From Candidatus Kaistia colombiensis (GTDB lineage Bacteria; Pseudomonadota; Alphaproteobacteria; Rhizobiales; Kaistiaceae): a stretch of DNA of 64,000 bases. The stretch covers positions 882,501 to 946,500 of the forward strand of contig CP119318.1 of NCBI GenBank assembly GCA_029203105.1, in the 5' to 3' direction. The notes below the pieces were generated by a model. The model saw nothing but the letters and a program-made list of their open reading frames with translations. It made no database searches and was not told the origin of the DNA. Of this stretch, positions 45,333 to 54,612 are shown one piece after another. Made by a program: the position numbers and the translations under genes. The number at the start of each line of letters is the position of its first letter. The first letter of the stretch is position 1.

Positions 45333-46298
45333 TCAGCCGCCGAAGGTGGCGGTGAACTTGGCGCGCACGTCGGCGTCGGTGGCAACCGCCGCGTCGGCAT
45401 CCATCGGCAGCAGCTTGATGTCGGTGAGCTTGGGGAAGCCGGCCGGCGGCGTCAGCGTCGGGTCGAGCGGCATGTTGCCCTGCTGGACGACCATCTGCTG
45501 GCCTTCCTTCGACAGCAGGAAGTCGATGAACAGCTTGGCGTCGGCCGGGTTCTTGGCCGAGGAAAGGATCGCCGCCGGCTCGGTGATGAACGAGACGCCT
45601 TCCTTCGGGAAGATCAGGTCGACGGGCGAGCCGGCGGCCTTGGCGCGGATGACGTCGGCGTCGGCGATCAGGCCATACTTTGCGATGCCGCTGGCGACGG
45701 CCTTGAGGGCCGGGCCATTGCCGCCTTCCGGCGCGATGTCGAGCTTGGCGAGGCCGGTGTAGAAGTCCCAGCCGATCGCCGGCACGTTGATGACGGTGTG
45801 CAGGTGGTTGAGGGCAGCGCCCGAATAGAGCGGGCTCGGCACGGCGATCTGGTTGCGGTTCGCCTCGTCGAGCAGCGCGTTCCAGCTGTCGACCGGCTTG
45901 GCCGAGGCGGTGTTGTAGGCAATGCCGGTCGAGATGATCTTCGTGCCGAAGAACATCATGTCCTTGTCGAAGGTCGCCTTGTCATAGGCGCCGACCTTGG
46001 CTTCCGGATAGGCGAGCAGGCGGCCGTCTTTCTTGAGCTGGCCGAGATTGATGGTGTCGGCGACGAGCAGCACGTCCGGGCGGATGTCGCCGGCGGCGAT
46101 TTCCGCCTGCAGCACGTTCATCAACTGGCTGGTGCCGTTGCGGGTCCATTCGACCTTCACGTCCGGGTGCTTGGCCTGGAAGGCGTCGACGGTCTGCTGG
46201 GCGATTTCGGCGCTCTGCGAAGTGTAGAGCGTCAGGGTGCCGGCATTGGCGGCGGTGCCGGCCAGGAGCAGAAGGGCAGTCGCGGCGAGGATACGCAT
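45333..46298 (-). CDS. ABC substrate-binding protein (Afu/Phn-like, not ferric)
   Basis: A 321-residue periplasmic protein with a Sec signal peptide (MRILAATALLLLAGTAANA). The fold is that of the FbpA/AfuA/PhnS class (TLTLYTSQSAEIAQQTVDAF, then SVEWTRNGTSQL-like VEWTRNGTSQLMNVLQAE). The tyrosine pair that holds Fe(III) in FbpA is missing: no YY occurs anywhere in the chain, unlike the protein at 35664. This suggests an organic anion, such as a phosphorylated sugar or phosphonate, rather than iron. It is followed 3 bases later by the permease. Confidence 0.88.
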   Translation of the reverse strand: MRILAATALLLLAGTAANAGTLTLYTSQSAEIAQQTVDAFQAKHPDVKVEWTRNGTSQLMNVLQAEIAAGDIRPDVLLVADTINLGQLKKDGRLLAYPEAKVGAYDKATFDKDMMFFGTKIISTGIAYNTASAKPVDSWNALLDEANRNQIAVPSPLYSGAALNHLHTVINVPAIGWDFYTGLAKLDIAPEGGNGPALKAVASGIAKYGLIADADVIRAKAAGSPVDLIFPKEGVSFITEPAAILSSAKNPADAKLFIDFLLSKEGQQMVVQQGNMPLDPTLTPPAGFPKLTDIKLLPMDADAAVATDADVRAKFTATFGG

Positions 46299-46331
46299 GT
46301 TGGCTGTCTCTGTTTCGGAGGGAGGCGGAAA

Positions 46332-47411
46332 TCAGGCGGCGAGGGCGGGGATGACCCAGCCGTCGCCGATTGCAAGCGACACTGCCGCGCCGGGCGCGAG
46401 CGGTGCCTGTTCGGGAAGGTCGAAGGCGAGCACGGTTTCGGGAGCAGCCTCGGAGACCGCCTCAGCGCGAAAGCTGCCGCCGCGATAGGAGAGGCGCCGG
46501 ATGCGGGCCGAAAGACCCCTCTCGTTGGCTGTGGCGAGGCGGATATCCTGCGGGTGCAGCCCGATCGCCGCGCGGCGGCGCGCGCGCTCGCCCGGCGCGC
46601 AGCGGAGCTGCACCGGCGAGCCGAGGATGCTCGCATGGGCGCGACCGTCGCCGTCGGCGACGATGTCCTCGGCCGGCAGCACGATGCCCTCGCCGATGAA
46701 GCCGGCGACCATTTCGGTGGCGGGCTCCCGGTAGAGCGTCGATGGCGCCGCGAACTGCACCAGCCGGCCCGCATCCATCACGGCGACGCGGTCGGCCAGC
46801 GCCATCGCCTCGGACTGGTCGTGCGTGATGTAGACCATGGTCGAGCCGCTTGCCTGGTGGAAGCGGGTGAACTCGTGCTCCATGGCGGCGCGCAGATGCA
46901 CGTCGAGATTGGCGAGCGGTTCGTCGAGCAGGACGATGCCGTTGCGGGCGGCGAGGCAGCGGCTGAGCGCTACGCGCTGGCGCTGGCCGCCGGAAAGATC
47001 GGAAGGGCGGCGCTCGGCCATCGCGTCGAGGGCGACGGTCTTCAGCGCCTCGGCGACGCGGCGCTCGCGCTCGTTGGCCGGAACCCCCGTCACCTTCAGG
47101 CTGTAGCCGACATTCTCGGCCACCGACATGTGCGGCCAGAGCGCGTAATTCTGGAAGACGATGCCGAGATCGCGCTTTTCCGGTGGCGTGTGGTGGGTGG
47201 CGGAGGACGCCAGTTCGCCGGCAAAGCGAACGCTGCCGGCGTCCGGTCTCTCAAAACCGGCGATCAGCCGCAGCAGTGTCGTCTTTCCGCAGCCCGAAGG
47301 TCCGAGCACTGCGACGAACTCGCCGGAGCGGATGTGCATCGTGACGTCAGAGACGACCCGGTTGCCGCCAAACGCCTTGCCGAGTTTCGAGATCGCGATG
47401 TCTGTCATCAC
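46332..47411 (-). CDS. ABC transporter ATPase (Fbp/Afu/Phn class)
   Basis: A 359-residue ATPase of the importer. Walker A is GPSGCGKT (37-44), the Q-loop VFQNYALWPH, the signature LSGGQRQR, Walker B IVLLDEPLANLD, and the switch ITHDQ. The last 120 residues form a TOBE-like regulatory domain (RRRAAIGLHPQDIRLA). It is the first gene of the five-gene leftward operon. The start may be 47411 or the second ATG at 47408. Confidence 0.95.
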   Translation of the reverse strand: MMTDIAISKLGKAFGGNRVVSDVTMHIRSGEFVAVLGPSGCGKTTLLRLIAGFERPDAGSVRFAGELASSATHHTPPEKRDLGIVFQNYALWPHMSVAENVGYSLKVTGVPANERERRVAEALKTVALDAMAERRPSDLSGGQRQRVALSRCLAARNGIVLLDEPLANLDVHLRAAMEHEFTRFHQASGSTMVYITHDQSEAMALADRVAVMDAGRLVQFAAPSTLYREPATEMVAGFIGEGIVLPAEDIVADGDGRAHASILGSPVQLRCAPGERARRRAAIGLHPQDIRLATANERGLSARIRRLSYRGGSFRAEAVSEAAPETVLAFDLPEQAPLAPGAAVSLAIGDGWVIPALAA

Positions 47412-47617
47412 CCGTCTTCGCTTCCTGCTGGAGGCGCGTCCGGTCCCGCGCCATGCAGCGCTCAGTGACGACGTTTGTTGTCAGCGGTGCGAAGCTGGCG
47501 CGACGGTTCGATGACAATTTTCACCGCGCGACCATCGTTCGGCGACGCCGGGAAACAGGTTCCCCTGCGTCGCCTTGGACGGGAAGCGGCGTGATTTCCG
47601 CGACGAATGGGCGGCGG

Positions 47618-48664
47618 TCAGGCCTTCTGCGGCAGGATCCAGCCCGGAAGGGCGCATTCGAAGGCGGTCGCCGCAGAGACCGGCACGCCATCCTCCAGTT
47701 TCAGCGCGGCGATACGCGACGAATCCCAGCCGGCGACGAGCAGATGACTGTCCTGCACAAGCAGATGCTGCGGCCAGAACACGGTCGAATCGAGTTCCGA
47801 GACCAGCACCGGCTTGGCGCCCGAGACGTCGAAGGTCGAGATCGTGTCATTGCCGCGATTGGCGAAATAGACGAAGCGGCCATCGGCCGAGCGCTGGATG
47901 TCGCCGGGATAGTTGCGGCGATGGCGCGTGCGGGCCGGACCCGGCCGTGTCGTGCTCGGCACGTCGGCCCAGTCTTCGACCGGCGCGCCGGGATGGCCGA
48001 CGAGCAGGTTGGAGCCGAGTTCGCCCGAGATGGCGAGGCGGCCATCCGGCAGCACCACGGCATGGCGCGGGCCGCAGCCGGCCGGCAGCTTCGTCAGCCG
48101 CGTCTGCGTCAGCGCCCCGGCGCCCGGCTTTGACAGGTCGACGCTGAACTCGCGCACCGAATCGTCGCCGAGATCGATGACGAATAGGGTTTCGCCGACG
48201 AAGAAGGCCTGGTGCGGATGCGCGTCGTCCTGGCGGTCGATCTCCGGGCCGCCGCCCGAGAGTTTCAACAGCGCGACGTCGCCCTCGAAGCCGCCATCGG
48301 CACCGAGGCGCTGCAGCCCGAGCGTCGAGGTGGTGTAGTTGGTGAAGACGAGCAGCTTGCCGGAGGGATCGACGGTCAGGTGACAGGGTTCGGCGCCGCC
48401 GCTCTCCTTCTCGCCGATCGCTGTGGCCTTGTCGCTGTCGATCCGCCAGGCATGGATCGCGCCGTCCATGCCGACGCGCGAGGTGCCGTAGATCACCGGC
48501 AAGGTCGGGTGCCAGGCAAGCGCGGAGAGGTGCTCGGCCCGTCCGAGCGTCTCGCCCTTCCAGGTGCCGTCCTTGCGGACCCAGCGCGTCAGGCCGTGCA
48601 GTTCGAAGACGCCGCGCGAGGCGATGAACAGCGCCTCGCCGCTGGCGAGATGGACGTCGGACAT
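47618..48664 (-). CDS. Lactonase-family beta-propeller protein
   Basis: A 348-residue cytoplasmic protein of the seven-bladed propeller lactonase family that includes 6-phosphogluconolactonase Pgl. The family pattern DDAHPHQAFFVGETLFVIDLGDD is present, as are repeated propeller strands (WHPTLPVIYGTSRV, VDPSGKLLVFTNYTTS). It may hydrolyse 6-phosphogluconolactone or another sugar lactone. It lies 137 bases after the PLP-enzyme gene, separated by a palindromic repeat, so it may be a separate transcript. Confidence 0.82.
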   Translation of the reverse strand: MSDVHLASGEALFIASRGVFELHGLTRWVRKDGTWKGETLGRAEHLSALAWHPTLPVIYGTSRVGMDGAIHAWRIDSDKATAIGEKESGGAEPCHLTVDPSGKLLVFTNYTTSTLGLQRLGADGGFEGDVALLKLSGGGPEIDRQDDAHPHQAFFVGETLFVIDLGDDSVREFSVDLSKPGAGALTQTRLTKLPAGCGPRHAVVLPDGRLAISGELGSNLLVGHPGAPVEDWADVPSTTRPGPARTRHRRNYPGDIQRSADGRFVYFANRGNDTISTFDVSGAKPVLVSELDSTVFWPQHLLVQDSHLLVAGWDSSRIAALKLEDGVPVSAATAFECALPGWILPQKA

Positions 48665-48736
48665 TTTGGTCTCCCCCGATCGAATGTCTGCCTTGGCCGA
48701 AGCCTAGATCAAATCCCTGAACCCAGAAACATGGGA

Positions 48737-48755
48737 CTCTCCTTCACCTCTCCCC
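48737..48755. repeat. Extragenic palindrome, family A
   Basis: CACCTCTCCC and GGGAGAGGTG form a short hairpin, matching the four family A copies at 414-768. It separates the PLP-enzyme gene from the lactonase-like gene. Confidence 0.75.
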
Positions 48756-48801
48756 TAGGGAGAGGTGATCGGCTGCGTTCCGTCCTTGGCTCCCGTCGCC
48801 G

Positions 48802-49950
48802 CTATTCCGACGAGCCCGGCCCGAACCCTTCCCAGGTGCCGGCGAGCTTGCCGTCGCGCAGGATCGCGGCGCGGCGCAGCATGGCGAAGGCCATGCAGAC
48901 GTGGTTCGGCACGATTTCGAGCCGGATTCCGACGGGAAGCGGCGTCGGTTCACCTTCGCCGTGCCAGCGCAGCCAGCCATGCTCTTCCGACATCTTCTCG
49001 ATGATCCAGCCGGGCGCGTTCACGATCAGCCCCATGCCGGGATATTCGTCGCGGTGGGCTGCGGCGGGGACGAGGTCTGTCGAGAGCGACTTCGAGCCGG
49101 CATCGATGCAGGCGCGGTCGGGGTCGGGATGGCTGACCACCGTGCCGATGACGCGGACGGCGACGCTGTCGAGCGTCGCGTTGCCGAGCGCGATCTGGCC
49201 GACATCGTTGAAGGCGTAGATGCCGGGGCGGATCTGGGTGACCCCCGGCACATGGGCGACGGCGCGGGCCGAGGCGGAGGCGCCGAGCGAGACGATCGGC
49301 AAGGCGATGCCGGCGGCGCGGATCGCCTTCGCGACGTCGACCATCAGTTCGCCGGCGGCGACGGCGCGGGCTTCGAGATCGGCGCGGTCCTTGGCGCCAT
49401 AGGTGGCGCCCTCATGCGTGTAGATGCCGACGAGATCGACGCCGGGCGCGGCGGCGATCGACTTGGCGACGTCCACCGCCTTGGCCGGCGTCACGCCCTC
49501 GCGGCCGAGGCCGGAATCGATCGCCAGCATCATGCGCGCGGTCTCGCCCGCCGCCGCGAAGACGGCGCCGATGCTCGCCGCCGCGGCGAGGCTGTCGGTG
49601 GCGAACAGCGCGTCGGCGCGGCGGGAGAGCGCCAGTGCCCGCGCGCCGTTCTCTGCCCCAAAAATCGGGTTGGCGACGAACAGGCGCTCGATGCCCGCAT
49701 CGGCGAAGGCTTCCGCCTCGCCCAGCTTGGCGACGCAAAGGCCGTGCGCGCCGCGCTCGATCTGGCGGCGGCCGGCATCGGCCATGCGGTGGGTCTTGGC
49801 ATGCGGGAAAAGCTCGACCCCGGCCGAGCGGGCGATCGCCGCCATCTCGTCGAGATTGCGGTCGAGCACGTCGAGATCAAGCACCAGGCCGGGGGTGGCG
49901 ACCGGAATGTCGGTCCAGTCGGAAGCGGCGGCGGAAAGGGCAGCGGACAT
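48802..49950 (-). CDS. D-threonine aldolase / D-serine dehydratase-like PLP enzyme (DSD1 family)
   Basis: A 382-residue fold-type III (alanine-racemase-like) PLP enzyme. The PLP lysine is K52 in FPHAKTHR. The C-terminal metal site of the DSD1 group is visible as PNHVCMAF near 350, with the His/Cys pair that binds zinc. These enzymes deaminate D-serine or cleave D-threonine and similar beta-hydroxy D-amino acids. It follows the D-aminoacylase-like gene by 28 bases, so it may act on the D-amino acid that enzyme releases; the substrate is inference. Confidence 0.88.
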   Translation of the reverse strand: MSAALSAAASDWTDIPVATPGLVLDLDVLDRNLDEMAAIARSAGVELFPHAKTHRMADAGRRQIERGAHGLCVAKLGEAEAFADAGIERLFVANPIFGAENGARALALSRRADALFATDSLAAAASIGAVFAAAGETARMMLAIDSGLGREGVTPAKAVDVAKSIAAAPGVDLVGIYTHEGATYGAKDRADLEARAVAAGELMVDVAKAIRAAGIALPIVSLGASASARAVAHVPGVTQIRPGIYAFNDVGQIALGNATLDSVAVRVIGTVVSHPDPDRACIDAGSKSLSTDLVPAAAHRDEYPGMGLIVNAPGWIIEKMSEEHGWLRWHGEGEPTPLPVGIRLEIVPNHVCMAFAMLRRAAILRDGKLAGTWEGFGPGSSE

Positions 49951-49978
49951 TGATTTGTACCTTCAGCGGGAAGCGAGA

Positions 49979-51580
49979 TCAGGCCGGCATGCGGATGACG
50001 CGGCCGGCGCGGGCGCCCGTCATTGCGCCATCCTGCAACGCCAGTTCCCCATTGACCATGACATGGAAGATGCCGGAGGCCGCCTGGCGCGGCACTTCGT
50101 AGGTGGCGTTCGCCTTCACCGTCATGTCGTTGAAGACGACGATGTCGGCCTTGGCGCCGACGACGATGCGGCCGCGATCGGGCTGGCGCAGTCGGTTGGC
50201 GGCCGTGCTCGTCATGTGGCGGACGCATTCGGCCAAGGTCAGCACCTTCTCCTCGCGCACATAGGTTTCCAGCATGCGCGGGAACGTGCCCCAGGAACGG
50301 GGATGCGGCCGGTCGCCGACGAGGATGCCGTCGCTGCCGACCGTGTGCTCGTCGCGCTGCATCAGGGCCCGGACATGTTCCTCGTGGCCGATGAAGAACA
50401 CGCAAGGCGCGCTGCGCTCGGTCGCGACGAGGATGTCGAGCGCGAATTCGGACGGGCGCTTGCCGGCCTTTTCCGCGGCGGTGGCGAGGTCCGTCGCCAT
50501 CACCCATTCGAACTCCGGCGCGCCGGGCGTGCCGACGACATGCACGGTCGACCAGTTGACGGTCAGGCCCTGATGGCCGTCCGAGCCGGTGACGTCGAGC
50601 GCATCGATGATTTTCGCCCGCTGCTCGGGGGAGCGGAGGCGCGCCATCTGCTCCTCGCCGGTGCCGGCCAGCGACCAGCTCGGCAATTGCGACAGCAGCG
50701 TCGTCATGCCGGCGAGATAGGGGTAGCTGTCGAAGGTGAGGTCGACGCCGTCGGCGATGGCGTCGTCGAGCATCTTCAAGAGTTCCGGCAGCTTGCCGCG
50801 ATTGCACTCGAAGGAGAGATGCGTGTGGGCGAGGTGCAGCGCGACGCCGGAGCGGCGGGCGATGTCGAAGCATTCGCGATAGCCGCCCAGCGCGTCGAGG
50901 CCGTAATTGCGGTGATGCGGGCAGTAGAAGCCGCCATATTCGGCGACCACCTCGCAGAGCGCCACCAGTTCGTCGGTGTCGGAATACATCGCCGGTACAT
51001 AGGTCAGGCCGGTCGAGAGGCCAACGCCGCCCTCTTCAAGGGCGGTGCGCAGCAGCGCCTTCATCTGCTCCAGTTCGTCGGCGGTGGCAAGGCGGGGCGC
51101 ATTGCCCATCACCAGCATGCGCAGATTGCCGTGCGGCACGAGATAGGCGGTGTTGACGGCGGTGTTGCCGTCGAGGCGCTGCAGATATTCGGCGACCGAG
51201 CGCCAGTTCCAGTCGAAGCCGGGCGGGTCGTCGTTCCAGCCCTTCAACTGGGCGCGCAACTCGGCCAGGGTCGCCTCGTCGATCGGGGCGTAGCTCAAGC
51301 CGTCCTGGCCGAGCACTTCCGTCGTTACCCCTTGCGTGATCTTCGATGTGTGATCCGGCTGGACCAGCACCTGCAAATCCGAATGGGTGTGCATGTCGAT
51401 GAAGCCGGGCGCGAGGATCAGCCCGTCAATGGCGATCTCGCGGTCGGCCGCGAGCTTTTCCGCGCCGTCGGTGATGCGGACGATCCGGTCGCCCTCGACG
51501 AGCACGTCGCCGCGCACGGGATCGGAACCGAGGCCATCGACGATGATGCCGCCGGAGAAAAGCGTGGTCTTCGAAGTCAT
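49979..51580 (-). CDS. N-acyl-D-amino-acid deacylase-like amidohydrolase
   Basis: A 533-residue metal-dependent amidohydrolase. The N-terminal DMHTHSDLQ supplies the HxH metal pair. CPHHRNYG, HLAHTHLS and GSDGILVGDRPHPRS match the metal-binding and D-aminoacylase segments, and LEEGGVGLSTGLTYVPAMYSDTDELVAL is typical of the family. Members hydrolyse N-acyl-D-amino acids, releasing a free D-amino acid and an acid. Its start overlaps the Gfo/Idh stop by 4 bases. Confidence 0.88.
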   Translation of the reverse strand: MTSKTTLFSGGIIVDGLGSDPVRGDVLVEGDRIVRITDGAEKLAADREIAIDGLILAPGFIDMHTHSDLQVLVQPDHTSKITQGVTTEVLGQDGLSYAPIDEATLAELRAQLKGWNDDPPGFDWNWRSVAEYLQRLDGNTAVNTAYLVPHGNLRMLVMGNAPRLATADELEQMKALLRTALEEGGVGLSTGLTYVPAMYSDTDELVALCEVVAEYGGFYCPHHRNYGLDALGGYRECFDIARRSGVALHLAHTHLSFECNRGKLPELLKMLDDAIADGVDLTFDSYPYLAGMTTLLSQLPSWSLAGTGEEQMARLRSPEQRAKIIDALDVTGSDGHQGLTVNWSTVHVVGTPGAPEFEWVMATDLATAAEKAGKRPSEFALDILVATERSAPCVFFIGHEEHVRALMQRDEHTVGSDGILVGDRPHPRSWGTFPRMLETYVREEKVLTLAECVRHMTSTAANRLRQPDRGRIVVGAKADIVVFNDMTVKANATYEVPRQAASGIFHVMVNGELALQDGAMTGARAGRVIRMPA

Positions 51581-52629
51581 GTTGTGGGGATCCGTATCTT
51601 CTGTCCGGTGCGGGCGCTCTCGTAGATCGCGTCCGTGACGGCGACCACATGGGCCGCCAGTTGCGCTGTCAGCCCGGCGGGGGCGGGCCTGCCCTGGGCG
51701 CATTCGATCAGGGCGGTGGTGGGGGCGCCGGAATCGTAGAGGCCGGAGGCGTCGGTTTCGCCATATTCGACCACCTCGCCATTGGCGCGCACGAGACGGA
51801 CGTGGTCGGCGACGGAATCGAGCCAGATCTGCCCCTTGTCGCCATAAAGGGCGAGGTGCCATTGCGGCCGCGCCAGATAGGGATGCGTCGAGGCGCTGCT
51901 GATCGCCGCCGAGCCGCCGCTGGCGAAATCGGCATTGACGCTCGCATGCAGGTCGATCTCGCGCCCCGGCGGATAGGTGCTGGCGCTGACGGCGACGATC
52001 GGCTCGCCGGCCAGCCATTCGATCAGGCCGAGCTGATGCGACATCGAGACGGCGGCTGAACCGCCGCCCGAGATTCTGCGGTCGGTATAGGTCGAGGCTG
52101 CCGAATTGCCGTCGCCGCCCCAGCCGCCATCCGTGCCGCCCATCAACAGGGCGCGCGTGTTGACGGCGAGATGCATGGTCAGGTGCTCGATCGCGCCGAT
52201 CTCGCCGGCATCGATCAGCGCCTTGGCGAGCGCGAAGCACGGCGCGGCGGGCCAGCCGAAGCCGACCAGCAGGGTCCGCCCGACCCGCTCGGCCGTGTCG
52301 CGCATCCGGATGGCGGCGCCCCCCTCGAGGGCGAACGGCTTTTCGACCAGCACATGCGCGCCGGCCTCGAGCGCCGCGATCACCTGCTCCTCATGCGCCA
52401 CCGGCGGGCTGGAGACGACGATGATGTCCGGCCTTTGCGCCAGTACGTCGCGCCAGTCGGTGCAGGCGAGCGGCACGTCGAAGGCGGCGGCGAGATGGTT
52501 CGCCGTCGCTTCATTCGGGCTCGACAGCGCCACCAACGCGACATCGGGGTGGGCGGCGAGCGTCGGCAGGTGGCTCGACTGCGACCATGAGCCGGCGCTG
52601 ATGACCGCCGCGCGAAGGGGCTTGGTCAT
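51577..52629 (-). CDS. Gfo/Idh/MocA-family oxidoreductase
   Basis: A 350-residue NAD(P)-dependent dehydrogenase. The Rossmann start is AAVISAGSWSQSSHLPTLAAHP and the family signature lysine lies in HVLVEKPFAL. The C-terminal domain carries GGGSAAVSMSHQLGLIEWLAGEP. It likely oxidises or reduces a sugar-like or opine-like substrate brought in by the neighbouring importer. It overlaps both neighbours by 4 bases, a tightly coupled operon position. Confidence 0.88.
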   Translation of the reverse strand: MTKPLRAAVISAGSWSQSSHLPTLAAHPDVALVALSSPNEATANHLAAAFDVPLACTDWRDVLAQRPDIIVVSSPPVAHEEQVIAALEAGAHVLVEKPFALEGGAAIRMRDTAERVGRTLLVGFGWPAAPCFALAKALIDAGEIGAIEHLTMHLAVNTRALLMGGTDGGWGGDGNSAASTYTDRRISGGGSAAVSMSHQLGLIEWLAGEPIVAVSASTYPPGREIDLHASVNADFASGGSAAISSASTHPYLARPQWHLALYGDKGQIWLDSVADHVRLVRANGEVVEYGETDASGLYDSGAPTTALIECAQGRPAPAGLTAQLAAHVVAVTDAIYESARTGQKIRIPTT

Positions 52630-53546
52630 TTCACGGCTCCGGCGGTCAGCGCGCCGACGACGTGGCGCTGGAAGATGATGACGAGCACGACCGGCGGGAT
52701 CATCGACATCACCGTTGCCGCCGCGAGCGCGTTCCAGTTGAACTGCTGCACCGACTGGAAGCCGGCGAGCAGCGGCGGCACCGTCAGCTGGTTGGTGAGC
52801 ACGAGCGAATAGAAGAATTCGCTCCACGCCTCGAGGAAGATCAGCACGCCGGCGGCGACGAGGCCGGGGCGGGCGATCGGCACGATGATGATCCAGAGCG
52901 TCTGCAGCCGCGAGGCGCCGTCGATCTTGGCCGCCTCCTCGATCTCGCGCGGCAGCTGGTCGAAGTAGTTCTTCAGGATCATGATCGCCAGCGGTAGCGT
53001 GAAGACGTTGTAGCTGATGATCAGCGCCCAGGGCGTGTTGAGGATGCCGACGACGCGGAAGGCGACGAAGAACGGCCCGATGATGGCGATCGCCGGCACG
53101 ACGCGCGAGACGATGATCGACAGCTCGAACAGCCGCGAGCCGCGGAACGGATAGCGCGAGAGCCCGTAGGCGGCGAAGCCGGCGATGACGAGGTTCAGCA
53201 CCACCAGCACCGAGCTGACGAAGAAGCTCTGGCCGATCGCCGGCAGCAGCCGCGCGCCGACATCGGTGCTGCCGAAGCCCTTCGAGCCGGTCGCCCCGGT
53301 CAGCACCGACAGGTAGTTGTCGAAGGTGATGCTGGAGGGAACCATCGGGAAGGGTTTTACGCCGAGCTGGGTCGGCGTGATCAGGCTGGAGACGACGAGA
53401 TACCAGACCGGCAGCAGGATCCAGATGGCGAACACCAGGACGCAGAGATAGAGCACGATCGTCGCCGTCGTGCTGCGTTGCAGGCCGGCCGCCGTGGCCG
53501 CCTTGCCGCGCCGGCGCGGCGCGCGGGAAAGGGTGATCTCGCTCAT
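52626..53546 (-). CDS. CUT1-type sugar ABC permease, MalG-like
   Basis: A 306-residue six-helix permease. The EAA loop IEEAAKIDGASRLQTLWIIIVPIARPG matches MalG/UgpE types. It pairs with the other permease to form the membrane channel and overlaps it by 4 bases at its start. Confidence 0.93.
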   Translation of the reverse strand: MSEITLSRAPRRRGKAATAAGLQRSTTATIVLYLCVLVFAIWILLPVWYLVVSSLITPTQLGVKPFPMVPSSITFDNYLSVLTGATGSKGFGSTDVGARLLPAIGQSFFVSSVLVVLNLVIAGFAAYGLSRYPFRGSRLFELSIIVSRVVPAIAIIGPFFVAFRVVGILNTPWALIISYNVFTLPLAIMILKNYFDQLPREIEEAAKIDGASRLQTLWIIIVPIARPGLVAAGVLIFLEAWSEFFYSLVLTNQLTVPPLLAGFQSVQQFNWNALAAATVMSMIPPVVLVIIFQRHVVGALTAGAVK

Positions 53547-54457
53547 GCCGGTTGCCTTTCCGCGCGATAGAGCAGCTTGACGGTGATGAGGCCGCCGGCG
53601 AGCGCGACGAAGCCGAGGATGACGGCGAGCGCCGAACCGAGTCCGATCTGGGTGACGCCGAAGAGTTGGCGATAGATCAGGATCGACAGCACCTGGGTGG
53701 CGTCGCCGGGCCCGCCCTGGGTCATGGCGAAGATCACGTCGAACTGCAGGAAGGCATAGATGATGTTGAGCACGGTGACGGTGACCAGCGCCGGCCGCAG
53801 CCAGGGCAAGGTGATGTTGCGGAAGCGCTGCCAGAGATTGGCGCCGTCGAGCGAGGCCGCCTCGTTCAGGTCGTCGGGCAGTGTCTGCAGCCCGGCGAGC
53901 AGCAGGATGCCGGCGAAGCTCGCCTGCCGCCAGACGGCGGCGACGATGGTGATCGCCAGCGCGGAATTCGGGTCGGACAGGAAGTCGTGATAGTCGCTGG
54001 TGGCGCCGAGCATCAGCAGAACCGCGTTGAGCCCGCCGACGCTGCCATCGGCGAACCACTTCCACAGGATGCCGATCATCAGCCAGGGCGTCGCCCAGGG
54101 AATGATCAGCAACGCCCGGGCGAGGCCGCGGCCGATGAAGCGCTGGTTGAGCAGCAGCGCCATGGCGAGGCCGATTAGGGTGGAGAACAGGACGAAGCCG
54201 ATCGAGAAGAGGACCGTCACCTTGGCGGAACGCCAGAACACCGAGCTGCCGAGCACGATGGTGTAGTTCTCCAGCCCGACGAACGGGCCGAGGCTGCGGC
54301 CGTTGGCCGGCACGTCATGCAGGCTGTAGAGGATGGTGAGGGTCGTCGGAACCAGCAGCAGCACGGCGAGCAGGCTGGCGGCTGGCGCCGTCAGCCGGAA
54401 GCCGAACCGGCGGTCGTCACGGCTGAGCGATCCGTTGGAATTCATGGGGGTCGACAC
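53543..54457 (-). CDS. CUT1-type sugar ABC permease, MalF/UgpA-like
   Basis: A 304-residue permease with six helices. The EAA loop LNEAASLDGANLWQRFRNITLPWLRPA is clear. Start GTG 54457 was chosen because AAGGAG lies 6-11 bases upstream; ATG 54445 is in the same frame but lacks a ribosome site. It lies 155 bases after the binding-protein stop. Confidence 0.93.
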   Translation of the reverse strand: MSTPMNSNGSLSRDDRRFGFRLTAPAASLLAVLLLVPTTLTILYSLHDVPANGRSLGPFVGLENYTIVLGSSVFWRSAKVTVLFSIGFVLFSTLIGLAMALLLNQRFIGRGLARALLIIPWATPWLMIGILWKWFADGSVGGLNAVLLMLGATSDYHDFLSDPNSALAITIVAAVWRQASFAGILLLAGLQTLPDDLNEAASLDGANLWQRFRNITLPWLRPALVTVTVLNIIYAFLQFDVIFAMTQGGPGDATQVLSILIYRQLFGVTQIGLGSALAVILGFVALAGGLITVKLLYRAERQPA

Positions 54458-54612
54458 GGTCACTCCTTCAGGCGCTTCCGTCGAAATGCAGCATGGGCGA
54501 GCGCGACGCGGCGTGCACCGCCCCGGGGCGGCGCCCCGAGGCATGCGTCCTGGCCGCTTCCGGGCGCGGATCGCGGTCGCGCAGGCGGACCGCTATCCGC
54601 GCTCAGGCGGTG

